A stretch of 64,000 nt of DNA, from positions 124,001 to 188,000 of the forward strand of contig JASANH010000908.1 in NCBI GenBank assembly GCA_030248295.1. The letters are read 5' to 3'. Origin of the DNA: Mesodorylaimus sp. YZB2_4. Lineage: Eukaryota; Nematoda; Enoplea; Dorylaimida; Dorylaimidae. The notes beneath the pieces were generated by a model that did no database searches, was not told the origin of the DNA, and saw only the letters and a list, made by a program, of their open reading frames with translations. The position numbers and the translations under genes were made by a program. Below are positions 23,996 through 35,507 of this stretch, in pieces. Every line of letters begins with the position of its first letter. Within the stretch, counting starts at the first letter, position 1.

Positions 23996-24721
23996 CCCTT
24001 TCTTGGCTTACAAAACTGTCCTGGAACGGATAAGAGCTACTTCGATCAATCCACCTTCGGTGCATGGTCATGCGTAAGGGTACACATCGATCGAATGGCG
24101 TGTTTGACGAGGCCGCCTGTAGTCGTGCGGGTACGCAGGGAGGTAGGCGGTTTACTGGCCTAAGAATTAGCCATTCATTTTGAACTTATCAGGTCGGGAA
24201 TGAAGCTGGCTTTAGTGCTTGACCTCACAATCAGTGTTAGATTTGTATGTTATCTTTATAAAGGAAATTTTTGTGTAGGATCATCTGAGGGCCAGATTGC
24301 AGCAATAAAGGCATCGCATGCAAGCACCCTGTGCAAGTCCACCCTGGCCTGCCCAACCCTGTGTACCAATTTATTATCTCTATGCAGGTCAAATATTCTC
24401 GTATTGCGTATGGGACTGACTAACAAGTGAGTGGGTCGAAGGAGTGGCTGTGTGCTCCTCAGCGACAATAAGCTCTGAGCTTGCAAGCGATGTTTGTGCC
24501 GAGACATGTTGAGATTGTAGTTAGAAGATATTCTATGTGCCCGTGAGCAAATGAGTGCTTCTCTCACAAACATCATATCTTTGATTATTCTGCCTCAGAC
24601 TCGGGACGGCACTAGCCTCTCACTTGTCAGCTATCATACATCTTCCGCTGAAGATACTTTTCTGTGTGGAATCAGCTTATATTAGATTTTTTAAAGCCCC
24701 GTTTCTCATTTTAGTACGGCC

Positions 24722-25801
24722 ATGAATTCCCATAACTATAGCACACTCAGTTACAACATCACATCATTGACTTCGTTTACCAAATATTTTATACAATGTT
24801 TGTACGTACTGGCTGGTTCGACGTGCGCTCTTGGTAATCTCCTGGTTATTGTGGTCATTTTTCGAAGCAAGAAATTACATGGAAAAATATTCTTACTTTT
24901 GGTCAGTTTGTCCTTAGCCGATGTTTTTAAAGGTGTGGCTTACATTTTGGCAGGTGCTCAACGGCTTCACCTGCTCATTGGAGGGGGAATGGGAAGTGCG
25001 GCATCGCCATTCGATTGTATGCGTCTCGTTTCGACGACCATGTTTATTTTAGGTCCTCAAGCTATCAATCTAATGACCATTTTTGTCAGTTTCGATCGAT
25101 TTCTTGCTATCGCTTTACCACTGCTCTACTCGACCTTGCGTAAGCGCTATGCCTTGATCGGCATAGGCTCGTGTTGGGGTCTGGTCTTAACATCGTATGT
25201 GGTAGCTTGGATCGATTCGAGTCTCCTATCAAGGGTTCCTAAATTTACAAAATGGTGTGTAGCAGCGTGGTCATTCTCGCCATCCTATAATCGATTCATG
25301 TTTGGTTTCGAGGCAGTGTCCACTTGGATTTGCTTCTTGTTGCTCATAGCCACTATCATCGCGGTACGACATCCGCGATCCAACAATGCGGCCGTCGTTG
25401 GTCGACCATCTTATTATAAACGGCAGTTAAAAGTAGCGAAAATGGTACTGATAAGCTTATCATTCGTTGTGGTTTTGTGGGTACTACCGACTAATATCGT
25501 TTTCGCAATGACTTTGATCGGACGCACCAAGACATTCGATATGCACTTAGCTCCCGCTCTCTGGCTCATGGTAGCCTTTAGTGGATGTACGAACGTGTTT
25601 GTGTACGCCTGGCTGAATAAGCGAATACGAGCAGGTATCAAAGAGTTGGTGATGAAATGTAGTAGAACAGTAGCTTATACAAATATTGAGGATAGGACTA
25701 TTCCACAACTTACGACTCCGCCGCGTGAAATGCAGATTATTAATCCAAGAACAACTCCCATGAGCAATATGCCAAGTAGTAGTAATTATCAGTATTCATG
25801 A
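24722..25801 (+). CDS. Intronless rhodopsin-like 7TM receptor (nematode Srsx-like)
   Basis: A single 359-codon frame. Seven hydrophobic segments are visible. TM1 contains GNLLVIVVIF, with the conserved Asn. TM2 is LLVSLSLADVFKG (SLAD motif). TM3 ends in FVSFDRFLAIALPLLY, where DRF replaces the usual DRY. TM6 is FVVVLWVLPTNIVFA. TM7 is FSGCTNVFVYAWLN, where NVFVY stands for NPxxY. The N-terminus carries NYS and NIT, both N-glycosylation sequons. The tail is rich in Thr, Pro and Ser and ends in SSNYQYS. The combination of SLAD, DRF and N..Y with an intronless frame suggests a chemosensory or orphan peptide-type receptor. The Srsx placement is a tentative inference from general resemblance. The ligand is unknown. 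Confidence 0.85.
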   Translation: MNSHNYSTLSYNITSLTSFTKYFIQCLYVLAGSTCALGNLLVIVVIFRSKKLHGKIFLLLVSLSLADVFKGVAYILAGAQRLHLLIGGGMGSAASPFDCMRLVSTTMFILGPQAINLMTIFVSFDRFLAIALPLLYSTLRKRYALIGIGSCWGLVLTSYVVAWIDSSLLSRVPKFTKWCVAAWSFSPSYNRFMFGFEAVSTWICFLLLIATIIAVRHPRSNNAAVVGRPSYYKRQLKVAKMVLISLSFVVVLWVLPTNIVFAMTLIGRTKTFDMHLAPALWLMVAFSGCTNVFVYAWLNKRIRAGIKELVMKCSRTVAYTNIEDRTIPQLTTPPREMQIINPRTTPMSNMPSSSNYQYS

Positions 25802-27081
25802 GCACGGCTTGATTAGTGCGCTCGAACGAAAACATGACGTCATTTGGCTCAAGACCTTTATTTTACGGGACGGAGCAAGATTATTCAAATTGTCTTGTGC
25901 TCTTATGTATTTTTAGGATTGACATATATGGTTCGAATGCTTTCTTTCGTATTTGTGAATAGGTATCGTTATTCATGTTTTTAATCTTCTCTTACTTGTT
26001 ATCTACTCGAAAAAACAATTCGAGGAATATGCGAAACTGGGTAATCTCCGATCTGAAACCATATTTTACACACAGCTAGATCATGCCACTTTTGCTGGTA
26101 TGGTGAAGGCAAAGGCAAGGTGAGAGATTGGGTGGACTGGGTGGAACATGCACGCAGACTGTACCAGTATCCTACAGCGTAACCATTTGTGAAAGAAAAT
26201 CTGGAAGAAAGACGTCTTTGATAATAAATGCCATGGTAGTATGGCTGCCTAGTATGTTGGCTAGGCTATACTGCTCTATTATTGCTCTACAAATGGATTC
26301 TCTGTGTTCTCCTGTGTCTACTCGTATTCTATGTAGACAATCCTCAACCTTGCCTGTATCGTACTGGCAGTCGCAGTCTTGCCTTGTTCGGGCTGTGCAA
26401 AATATGGTTTTGGATAAGTGCGCAGTTTAGCAGCCCTTAAATTGTTTTAAATTGAGATTTCTTCGTTATTCTTCTTCTTGCACTGCTTGTAGCGAGTAAA
26501 GGGGATGATGCACTAAACTGAAATATCTGCGGAGTACTTGAATGTATGTTTTGAAATCGACAGGTTGGTTGTACATTCTGACAATGACAAGTCTACTTCT
26601 GAGAAAAGCGACCTTTTCTTAATATGAGGTCTTATTTCAAAAACCTTGCGCCAATCGAATTAGTGGTTTGAATTACGAGTTTTTGAAACTTCCCGCGCAG
26701 TAGTATATCATTACCAGCTAGTACATAACTTATCTTTTCGTTAGCTTTATCTTGTCGCTGGAAATTACCATCAACATTCAGGTTTCTTCCAAAACATTGT
26801 ATCACATGCCACTCTCCCCATTTAAACGAGTTACGACGCGTGACTAAGATAAAAAGCGCTTCAAGACACCAGGAGGGACGATGCAAAGGTCATGCTAATC
26901 AATCAGCCAAAAAAACATGACTGAACAAAGTGTCGGACAGCGATCATGACAAACGCACGGCTGGTCCATCACGGCTTCAGTCGTGTGTCACAATTGAACT
27001 ATCCCCATGACATGGCACGAAAACGCTAAACAAGAAGCTCTCGAATGGAAACAGTCATGAAAAGACGTCCAGCACGCTTAC
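25802..27081. other. Spacer between 7TM gene and DEG/ENaC fragment
   Basis: No gene recognised. The rest of the DEG/ENaC gene (cysteine-rich ectodomain and second membrane segment with its GxS filter) would be expected here on the minus strand. I searched by eye and did not find it. Confidence 0.45.
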
Positions 27082-28166
27082 TGCACACAGATCTGTGGAA
27101 GCGTAATTGGTGACGTCCCCCAACGGAATGCCACATACTGACAGCAGTTCTTGCAGTCGTGCAGGGATTGTGTGAAGTTGACTTTTTCGAATTGGATTTC
27201 GATTGCAGATAGTGACAGCTGGAAATTTTAGGGCGTCTCGTCTGACCTGAAAATGGGATCATCAATATTGAGAACACTGATAAAAATTGCATCGGGTGGA
27301 TTGACTAATCATTAGCTGACTGTCGATCTTATTTGATTGATCTAACTTCCTAATCGCTATCTGTGATACACAGTGTGATCTTTAGGCAAAATATCTGAGT
27401 TCTTCTGCTCATTTGATCACCATGATCGAATGAGCAGAAGATCGAAGTGATCGAATCACTAATCGAATTATTATCTATCACAAATCTGATCGCTGAATGA
27501 AAATTGCGTGATCCAATGATTGATAAAAGGTGATCATCAATCATCGATCACTGATCGACTGATGAGTGATCATCAATCATCGATCACTGATCGATCACTG
27601 ATCGATGATTGATGGTCACTCGATTACTTCACGATGATTTGTGTGTCCCTTCACCCTCGAGTGCGCACAAGGGGTTGGTGATGTGGTAAGACATAAACAT
27701 GAACATTTATGCTAACAGATTGATCATAATCTTATCGATGCTCGATAATCCTGCAATCAATACGCAGATCAATCATCCGCAACTTAGCAAAGTTGAAGAT
27801 CGAAGCCTCACCTACCATAGTTTGGATGTGTACAGGTCCACTTAGGAAATGGCTTATCGAATAATATGAGTATAACAAACAGCAAAAAATACTGCCTGCT
27901 ATAATTCCAGCCCATGCGGCTCTCAATCGAGACGACTTGGCCGTGCGAAAATGACGAACTCCATGCATGGACGTGAAATCAGCAAATCGAGCGAGCTTAC
28001 GTTTGAGAGATCCTTCTGGATAATTTATTACGCCTGGCTTCGCCTAAAAAATAATGGAAGTCAGCATGTTATTAGAACAGACACTGACACTCACATGGTA
28101 TCGAAATATTCTCCCAACTGCGTAATATTCTTCGGGTTCTTGAAACGTCATCGCGATTGTCTTCAT
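27082..28166 (-). CDS. DEG/ENaC channel, 5' part only
   Basis: Exons (complement): 28095-28166, 27816-28043, 27082-27246. They join in phase 0 throughout and encode 155 aa from the Met at 28166. The family forms amiloride-type sodium channels of neurons, muscle and epithelia. Visible marks: the cytoplasmic ADFTSMHGVRHF segment with the family's His-Gly gating motif; TM1 AAWAGIIAGSIFCCLLYSYY; then LKFPAVTICNRNPIRKSQL, the hallmark beginning of the ectodomain. A good donor (GTAAGC) follows the last exon, yet no downstream exon could be recognised before the 7TM gene, which is on the other strand. So either the remaining exons are strongly diverged or the locus is a truncated copy. Intron 2 is 569 bases and contains the GATC-rich patch. 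Confidence 0.82.
27324..27605. repeat. GATC-dense palindromic patch in DEG/ENaC intron 2
   Basis: I count 17 GATC sites in about 280 bases, around one per 16 bases, many as TGATCA or ATCGAT. It includes a hairpin CTTCTGCTCATTTGATCA / TGATCGAATGAGCAGAAG near 27400-27440. GTGATCATCAATCATCGATC is duplicated near 27530 and 27567. Confidence 0.85.
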
Positions 28167-28728
28167 TTTTAGTGGAAAAGCGAACAAGCACGACCAAAGG
28201 TTGCTTCTACAAATTCTGTGCCCCATCCTGTTTTGCAAAATCAACAGGCAGAGATTGTGAGGGAATGGTTTGCGATCAATGCGTGATTGGTGGCGTGCGC
28301 TAGGCAACAAAAAGGAATCGGCATATTGGCAAATGGCATGGAGAATTCGAGATAGGTTTTGTCGCTTAGGAAGGCTCGAATATGTCCAGAGCAAGCATTC
28401 CGAGGGGACTGTACCATTAAAATTTTTCTGCCACGTTTACCAGCAAAAGAAGCGGATTCCCATGTCTGACATCGGGTAAGGAAAGTGTACACGACTCGAG
28501 CCGGGACCTGACATTCAGAACCCGAACCCGACCCGACCCGAGATATATATCTGCCAGACCCGATGCGACTTTTTCTGACTCATTTTTTCTGTCGGTTTTC
28601 ATCAAATATTTATTTCTCATGCTGAATATATATCTTCTGTATTCCCATGTTAATTTAGGCTTTTTTATCTAATCGTAAGTTACGAGCAAAACATTGGCTG
28701 AAAACAGTTTCAGAGACCAGTCTACGTA
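28167..28728. other. Upstream of DEG/ENaC, with ACCCG-type repeats
   Basis: Around 28495-28555 is a run of CCCGAACCCGACCCGACCCG units. A related inverted block lies at about 30020-30085 on the far side of the mariner element. The mariner may therefore have landed inside an older element. No gene recognised. Confidence 0.4.
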
Positions 28729-29964
28729 CAGCAGGGGCTCAAAAAGTTCGTAGCCTGAGTACCTTCCGAATGAGTTTTAGCGGTGAAACTTGCACGGTGC
28801 ACTGCCACTATCCCACTAGAGCCCTCCAAAAATTCACGCTGATCCATTCACGCGTTCTTGAAATATGGTCATCAATGTGGAGGGTGTTTCAGAGAAATTA
28901 CCAATTTGACAAATTTTAAGCATCGGTCTATCATCAAGTTTTTAACAAAAGAAGGCTTGAAACCAACAGAAATTTACGATCGAATGGTCTTAGAGTATGG
29001 CAATAGTGGTCAGCTATGCTCAAACCTGGGGGAGAATCGATTAAAGATGGCGCAAGATCTGGACGACCAGCCGAGGCGACATCGGACAACAAATGTGTTG
29101 TTGCGGCAAAGATTGTGAAAGAAGACCTTTGAATAAACACTGTCTAGATAGAGGAGGAAGTGCATTTCAGTGGGTAGCGTCGAAACAATTTCACACGAGA
29201 AATTGAACTTATCCATGGCCTGCGCGAGATGCGGGCCAAAAGACCCTTGCAAATGAGCAGACAGCTGTCAGACTTCAAACGTCAAAGGAGCTTTTGGCAA
29301 TGACCGCGGCTGATTCAGATGGTTTTTATGAAAAATGGTTACAAGCGATGAAGCCTGGATCCATCACTTCGATTAGAGGCAAAACACGAATCGATACAGC
29401 GGCTGCCAAAAGGTGCACAGCTGCCAAAAAATTCATGGCACCAACTTTTTGGGATATTGCAATGGAATGTTTGTGATTGATTATATGCCAGTCAAGACCA
29501 CAATCACTGGGCAATATTTTGCTGATGTTATCCACCGATTGCGTGGAGCGATCAAATCGAAACGGCTTGTGATTATTAAAAAGCAGGTTCTGCTCCTGAG
29601 TGACAATGAGCCAGTCCACGAAGCGCGCGTTGATCAGGCTGCCATCGATGAACGGGGATTCAAACAAACTACTCATCCACCATACAGTCAAGACCTGGCA
29701 CCCAGCGATTACTACCTATACAGAAAACCCAAAAAAGTTTATGGAGGGAAAGACTTTTGAGCGATGAGACAGTGAAATCAGCGACAAAAGAGTTCGTTGA
29801 GGGGTGTGAGAAATCCTTCTTTTTACAGGTATGCATGCGTTTCACCTGTTTAAACAAGTGCATCGGTCTCAGGGGAGGCTGCACATGTCGAAGAAGAATA
29901 AGTGGGGCACTGTACCGTCCTAATTAAAATTTGGTCAGGCTACGAGCTTTTTGAACTGCCCTCG
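28729..29964 (+). mobile_element. Mariner element with inverted ends and TA duplication, dead
   Basis: Flanked by TA on both sides (28727-28728 and 29965-29966). The ends CAGCAGGGGCTCAAAAAG and, inverted, CGAGGGCAGTTCAAAAAG continue into CGTAGCCTGA. Length is 1236 bases, typical of mariner. Transposase pieces lie in more than one frame. The N-terminal helix-turn-helix is IIKFLTKEGLKPTEIYDRMV (about 28930-28993). The catalytic part carries LSDNEPVH and PPYSQDLAPSDYY, whose two Asp are separated by 34 residues (the D34D spacing). Frameshifts and stops separate the pieces, so this copy cannot make transposase. Confidence 0.93.
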
Positions 29965-29966
29965 TA

Positions 29967-31200
29967 TAACTAAAAATTTTGATGCATCTGTGTGTGTTAT
30001 AAAAGCCATGTTTTTCTGGGTTCGAAAATCCAAACCCGACCCAACCCGACGCGAACCAGACTTTTCGGGTTTGGGTACCTGATGTTGGACCTGGGCAGAT
30101 TCCTTTTTTGAATTCGTTTAGATTTTTGAAATACTGAATATTTTTGCAGGCGGACGCTGAACAAGGCATGACTGAACGCCAGGAAAATGACGATGATGAT
30201 GACGACAGCATATACTTTTGATATAAGAACATCTGATAAAACCATATAGCGCTAATAAAAAAAGATGCAAAAGAGCGACAAAAATGCCTGACTTTAACTT
30301 GCTATCAGCTAATGAAGATAACATGGTAAAGCTGATATGAGATCAACTGACGATGAGCGCAACCTGGTTCTGTGAGCAAGCAGCAAAATCGCTGTAGCTG
30401 GAGTGTGTTGTCAAAAAACCCCTGTGCTGTGCCAGCTGCTCCATATCCTATAACTCTAAGCTGCGATTCGAAAATGGTTCAAATTGTATGCGCTTAGGAA
30501 TAGAGGATGTCAATATCTTTTTAGACGTAGGAATTAAAAACGGCTGCATGTCATCTCCTTATCATGCTTATAATGCGCTCACTCAAGCGCCGGAAGATCA
30601 GAGTCCCAAAGACAGACTCTGACTCTGACTGGAAGAAGTCTCTCGAATACACCTGCGGCTGAAACATCAAGCAGAAGGGTTGATGTCTAGCGGCCAGGGG
30701 AGAGTATCGATCTCCTGTCCGCCAGAAATTTTGGTTACAATAATGGCCGCACTGATCAGACTGAGACGATCTCCACACAAAGCTTCCAGGATTTATCGAT
30801 GCAGTAATTTCCGCAGAAAATATGCGTACCGTATTAGGCCCAAAGATTTTCTAAATGGTGGGAGGCTGGTGCCTAAATCTGTATCGTTCAGGGATGGACT
30901 CGAAAATGTGCATAGAATAGCTTTCTGTGCATTTACAGTATGAATAAAATTTTTTGCTTCGTCTCACCAAAAAACAGGATGACGACGAGATGAGTCGATC
31001 TGAAAATGAGATTAACAAAAGCGCATGGCTGTAAAATGATTGATGTAGCCATCAGGCCACATTAGGATCCTGAGAATCTTACAGGATCATCAATCGTACA
31101 CGGAATTATTTTCCATTTGTTAGACCTGGTTCCATTAGACTGCCTTTGTCTTAGAAAGCGGAGTCTAGTCAGCCGGGTTTCATTTGTGTTTTCCTTCGAC
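29967..31200. other. Intergenic with repeat fragments
   Basis: Contains the right-hand CCCGACCCAACCCG block near 30030. A segment near 30640-30720 (GCTGAAACATCAAGCAGAAG...) resembles 53290-53350, so another dispersed repeat is likely. No gene recognised. Confidence 0.4.
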
Positions 31201-32890
31201 ATGCTAAGCCGGATTATGAGTTTTCAGGCATTTACGGTCTCTTTCATTTTCTGCTTTGGAATTTTTGATGTTAGTCTAGCATCACTAGGATGCACGTCCA
31301 ACACCAAGCTGTCGAATGCAAGTAAGTCGGCATTGTTTTCAAATGGCGTGCTAAATATGTAATCTTTGCTTTATTCGCCGTACTGTAGTGTGTAGCGAAT
31401 GGGAGAGCGATATTCAGCGGGCCTGCACGTATAGCAATTACTTCAATGGAGTCAATGATGGCGGGAGGTGTTTCTTCGTGATTCCTGCATTCGCGGCTGA
31501 TGGATTCAAGCAAATACAAACCCATAGCTGGGACCAAAGCTGGGCTACCTGCGGACTTTTGAAAGCCAGTCTGGCGCAGATTCACTCACAGACGGAATAC
31601 GAGAGGATCGTTGAATATTTGCAGGCTCAGGTGAAGGCCGAGGCTGCACAGTTTGGGTGTCTATTCCGTGGGATAGATTGGATCGGAGGTTTTAGGTTCA
31701 TTTTTTGACATAATGCATCGTCATGCTGGCAAAATGAGAAAAGCACCGATAAAAAGGTCTCTGAAACTTTTGCAGCCACCTTTTAGACCTGGACAGCCAG
31801 CGAAGTGTATTTCTCTATTGCACTTCGTCAAGACAGCAACTCGTCGAATGCAATAACCGATGCTTATTGGCTCGACCATAGCAATACACCAAATCGCAAA
31901 ATACCCGCCCATCAAACTTACATCAGGACACATGGAACCAACAACTTCAAAATAAACCAGGCACCGCGCTGCTTCTTCGTGGCACGAATCGGTGGGAGCT
32001 GGAAAATTGCTGAGCAGGATTGTCAGAATCATACAATGCGTTCATTCGCTCTTTGCGAACTTCGAAGTAAGAATGGTTAGAGAATAGGAGTAGTTTGGCG
32101 CAGATTATAGGGAATACAGATAGATAACACCTGCTATCTACTCCTTATCAAAATGTACGCGCTATTACTAGGTGCGAATATTTGCGCTATACAGTATACC
32201 GTATGTTGACCCTGGGCATCAGGACGGACCTCTGAATATGTAGGATGGTACTTGCGGTTTCATTTCATCCGTGCACCTATCAGTGCACTGGTTTAGAGAA
32301 CTGGGACTTAATTGGAGATTCTGCGACATGCCAAGGATTTCAAACTCAAATTTCAGCCATTGACATAAGAAGTTAAGCCTACATAGGTGAGGCTATTAAA
32401 AATGCAGAAGCAAATTGAGACAACATTGTAGCCCAAATTTCCTACTCATAGTGCCTGCGCAACGATGCTATCTGGCCCGAAAAAATCGCGGTCCCGCTAG
32501 TAGATCACTTCCAGTCCAATTAGCAAGTTTACGCATAGCGAACACTGTGTACCCACTGACATCGCAGGCTAGTTGATGCTTCTCCCAGGTCGGAGTCAAA
32601 ACTACACCAGGACCAACGTATGCTTATCGGAAGTACCGATCGAAACAATAAGTGCCGTCAATCCGGGTCAGTGTGCCGAGGCGTGCTCAGAGACGCTGTG
32701 GTGCCACAGTTTCAATTTCGTTGTCGACAAGAAAGAAAAAGGAAAATTTCAGTGTGAACTTTTTCCGTGGTCTGTCCACGATACGTGCGAGTCTTGCCCC
32801 AAGCAAACTAAGGCCGGCAAAACGTGCATTCATTACAATTATGCTCAGTTACAGGCAGCGGATGCTGATAATGTGACGACCGGATATTGA
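31201..32890 (+). CDS. Secreted C-type lectin-like plus PAN domain protein
   Basis: Approximate exons: 31201 (or Met 31216)-31321, 31389-about 31688, 31787-about 32071, 32589-32890. Exon 1 encodes a signal peptide (hydrophobic FTVSFIFCFGIF, then SLASLGC). Exons 2 and 3 encode a C-type lectin-like domain: GGRCFFVIPAF, WDQSWATCGLLKASLAQIHS, RGIDWIGG, then APRCFFVARIGGSWKIAEQD and MRSFALCEL at the end. The calcium and sugar motif EPN/QPD with WND is not evident, so lectin activity is doubtful. Exon 4 is a PAN/Apple-like module with regularly spaced Cys (QCAEACSETLWCHSFNF, FQCELFPW). Exon 4 joins exon 3 in phase. Exons 2 and 3 do not join cleanly (phase 1 into phase 0), so a one-base error, an unseen splice site or decay must be assumed. 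The likely site is secreted or cuticle-facing. Confidence 0.78.
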
Positions 32891-33482
32891 TTGATGAAAA
32901 GGATCGCTTTCATGGGAAAGAGTAAACTAAACTGCGGAACGGTGTCTCTGCTTGTCCTCATTTCTTAGTCATCTTTTCTTCAACCGCGCATTTTTTTTCG
33001 CTATCTACCTACAGTGTTATTTATTTTGTTGAGCCAGTCCGTCAGCACCATTCGCTGTTTTGCTTTACCAAATGTCAAGAGGCACTCAAGAAGACACAAA
33101 ACTGGTGACTGCAACTGGCTGCTATACTGATCGCAATATCAGTTCACAAAGTGCACCGGCTTGGAGCAAGCGAGCCTCAGGGATCTGTTGTAGTGACTTA
33201 TTGTATGGGTGACAGACATAGTCGCAAGAACTGCGCCGCGGAAACTAGGGCGGGCTGTGATACGAGTGGGTGTACATGAATAAGCATGAACAGAAGTTTC
33301 TTTGGTGCTGGCCACTGCCAGCAAGAACCTTGCTTTCAGTATAAGCCTTCCACAAGCATAAATCTGCCTGCTCAAGGCCAGTTGTTTCAAGTGTGGGTTT
33401 ATCGATTAACTCTAGCCGTGTCAACCTCCGTTTTCTAAGCTGACTCAATTCTGGCAGCGCTTTGCGATTAGGAACACGATGG
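32891..33482. other. Spacer after lectin-PAN gene
   Basis: Presumed 3'UTR of the lectin-PAN gene followed by unremarkable sequence. No gene recognised. Confidence 0.4.
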
Positions 33483-33870
33483 GACCGAGCCGCGGTGGCT
33501 AACGATCAGTTGGTAGGCGTCCCTCAATCGCTTGGGCCAGCAACCCTGATTGGGAGGTCGTAGTTCTGTCCCGGTTGAGGATGGCAGCTTCCGGTCCAGT
33601 CTTCGACCAGACCGTCGCTAGCTGCGCACCCACAGCCGTCAAGTGGCGGACGCAAGGAGTAGAGAGTCGGGAAACTGGTTCTGGAACACGAGTCGGGAAG
33701 GTCCCTCTCTTCTCGCCTAGTATCATCCTGGGATCCTGGGCCCAAGATGCCCTCGTGTGGAGGTGCTCCTAATGAAGACGTATGAGCAAACATGCCGCGA
33801 GAGTTGATCGCTTCATGGCCTCGCTTATCATGACTCCTAGCCGCTATAGACACCACGACCCAACCCACTA
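33483..33870 (+). repeat. tRNA-derived SINE, family 1
   Basis: The head CGCGGTGGCTAACGATCAGT with TTGGTAGGCG resembles a tRNA A box. The body has CAAGTGGCGGACGCAAGGAG and ACACGAGTCGGGAAGGTCCC. The tail has CCCTCGTGTGGAGGTGCTCC and CTCGCTTATCATGACTCC. The body and tail recur at 59.4-59.7 and 60.1 kb. Confidence 0.8.
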
Positions 33871-34584
33871 AAATTTAAAAGAACATGCTGGGTCTCCAGC
33901 ATTTTATCATTTTCTATTTCCATTCTCTTGCTGTCAAACGCCTGTGATGCCTGATTTCCCATTTCGTTTTTTCTTCATGGCGGGAACAATAAGTCTTGAA
34001 CCATGATTATAATTTTCATCCTCTTTCCCATATCTCTTCACGTACTCTGACCCCTTTCCGTGTCCGAAGAAAGCAACTACCAAGAGCAACGACATGTGAG
34101 GCCGAACCGGTCCGCTATGCACGGTCAGTCCAGTCTGATCCTGCCTCACGGGCCGAACCGAAAGAAGTGGAACCAAAATTTCGATTCGGTGCATCGAATC
34201 AAAATTCATGAGCTCGGTTCCATAGCACACCAAGCAGCTGGTGCGCAATCGTTGAGCAATGGATATAATTTTTGAATATGCGCAGGGACTGACAGTATTT
34301 TAGCCGACCGAACCCAAGGGTGGTCCACTTGCCTACATTGGGCTTGCGTTACTGCAACTGGCAGAGTGTGGGAGAATCAGAGTTGTCTTACATAGAGCCA
34401 TGCCTGGCCTAGTTGGGACCGAGGCCGAACCACAGAAAGCACGCAGTAGCATAGGCTACCCCACACCCCTTTTGTAGTTTTCCTATTTTTCCATCCCACT
34501 TTTTCACAAAATGGTTTACCTCGACTGCCTAATTTTTGCACTCAAAACAAATGGTACTTCCAACCCATGTTGTTATACAGTAAG
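33871..34584. other. Intergenic, repeat-like
   Basis: CGAACCGGTCCG, GGCCGAACCGAAAG and related CCGAAC motifs between 34090 and 34320, and again at 35280-35320 (ACCGAACCGAACCGAACCG), suggest degraded ends of a DNA transposon. No gene recognised. Confidence 0.35.
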
Positions 34585-34750
34585 CAGGCCAGCAGTCATG
34601 GCATGACGCGAGGTCGTGAGGTGCCCAGCGCACATGGCAGCTTTCCTTGGACTCAGGCATCTATACCGAGAGCGAGATTCAGCCTCCCAGGCCCAGAAGG
34701 GTTTCCAAATGGCGTTCGAGGTCGATGGTGGCGGTGAGTCAGCTGCGGCC
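34585..34750 (-). repeat. SINE tail fragment, reverse orientation
   Basis: CAGCAGTCATGGCATGACGCGAGGTCGTGAGG is the reverse complement of the SINE tail seen at 62.8 kb. The head is missing. Confidence 0.45.
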
Positions 34751-35507
34751 TTCCTATATGCCTTAGCACAGGGGTATATACTGATAAATTGGGGTTTATT
34801 GGACCCCGCACAGAAAAGATGCACAGGAGCAGGCAGAAAAAAATGAAAGTGAAAAAAACCAGCCGCTAAAAGTCTAGCGATTTTGTGACAATTGTGTTCG
34901 AATAATATGCCCAGGGCCAGTTAAACTTTGATTGGGTCTGATGTGAGAGCCGGCGCCCAGAGCCTTTCCCACGCAGCAGCAAAACATTAGACTGCTTAGT
35001 CATACCCTTGCCAGCCTAGTGAGAATGAATGAAGTGTGCTTGCGCGAGAAAGCATACGAGCATTTTTATCAGAACTCATATACCCGTAATTCTCTGTTCT
35101 TTTCTGATACAAGAAACAGTACGATGTCATGATTCAGCTTCGAATGTGGCTTGCTTTCATTTTCCATGATGGTGATTCGAATAGCAGCATACTTTGTGCA
35201 GGTAAAGTATCACAGATGATGGTCAAATTTAAGGGTCCATTGTATAGGAAAAACTAGAGTGCTCAGCCCGAAAAATTGAACCCACACCCGAAACCGAACC
35301 GAACCGAACCGTATAGAGCCGATGCCCCTTACTAAGCGAGAGGGCTGCAAATTACTGAGCTATTAAGTCATAGCTCGAGTTTCCTTGTTGAGTGTGACAT
35401 CGTTAGTTTGTAGGCCGAGTTACATATTTGCACTGGCTTCTTCGTATCAGCAACTATTTTCTATCTTTAGTTTCTTCTCCTTTGTAGGGCATTATACTTA
35501 ATCCATC

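Noticed and set aside
24722-25801. Processed retrogene origin for the intronless 7TM gene
   Set aside because: No poly-A tail or flanking direct repeats seen. Intronless receptors of this class are common, so nothing demands a retrocopy.
27026-27060. Continuation of the DEG/ENaC exon past its donor
   Set aside because: The donor GTAAGC after LCA fits the family boundary. Read-through gives no ectodomain features.
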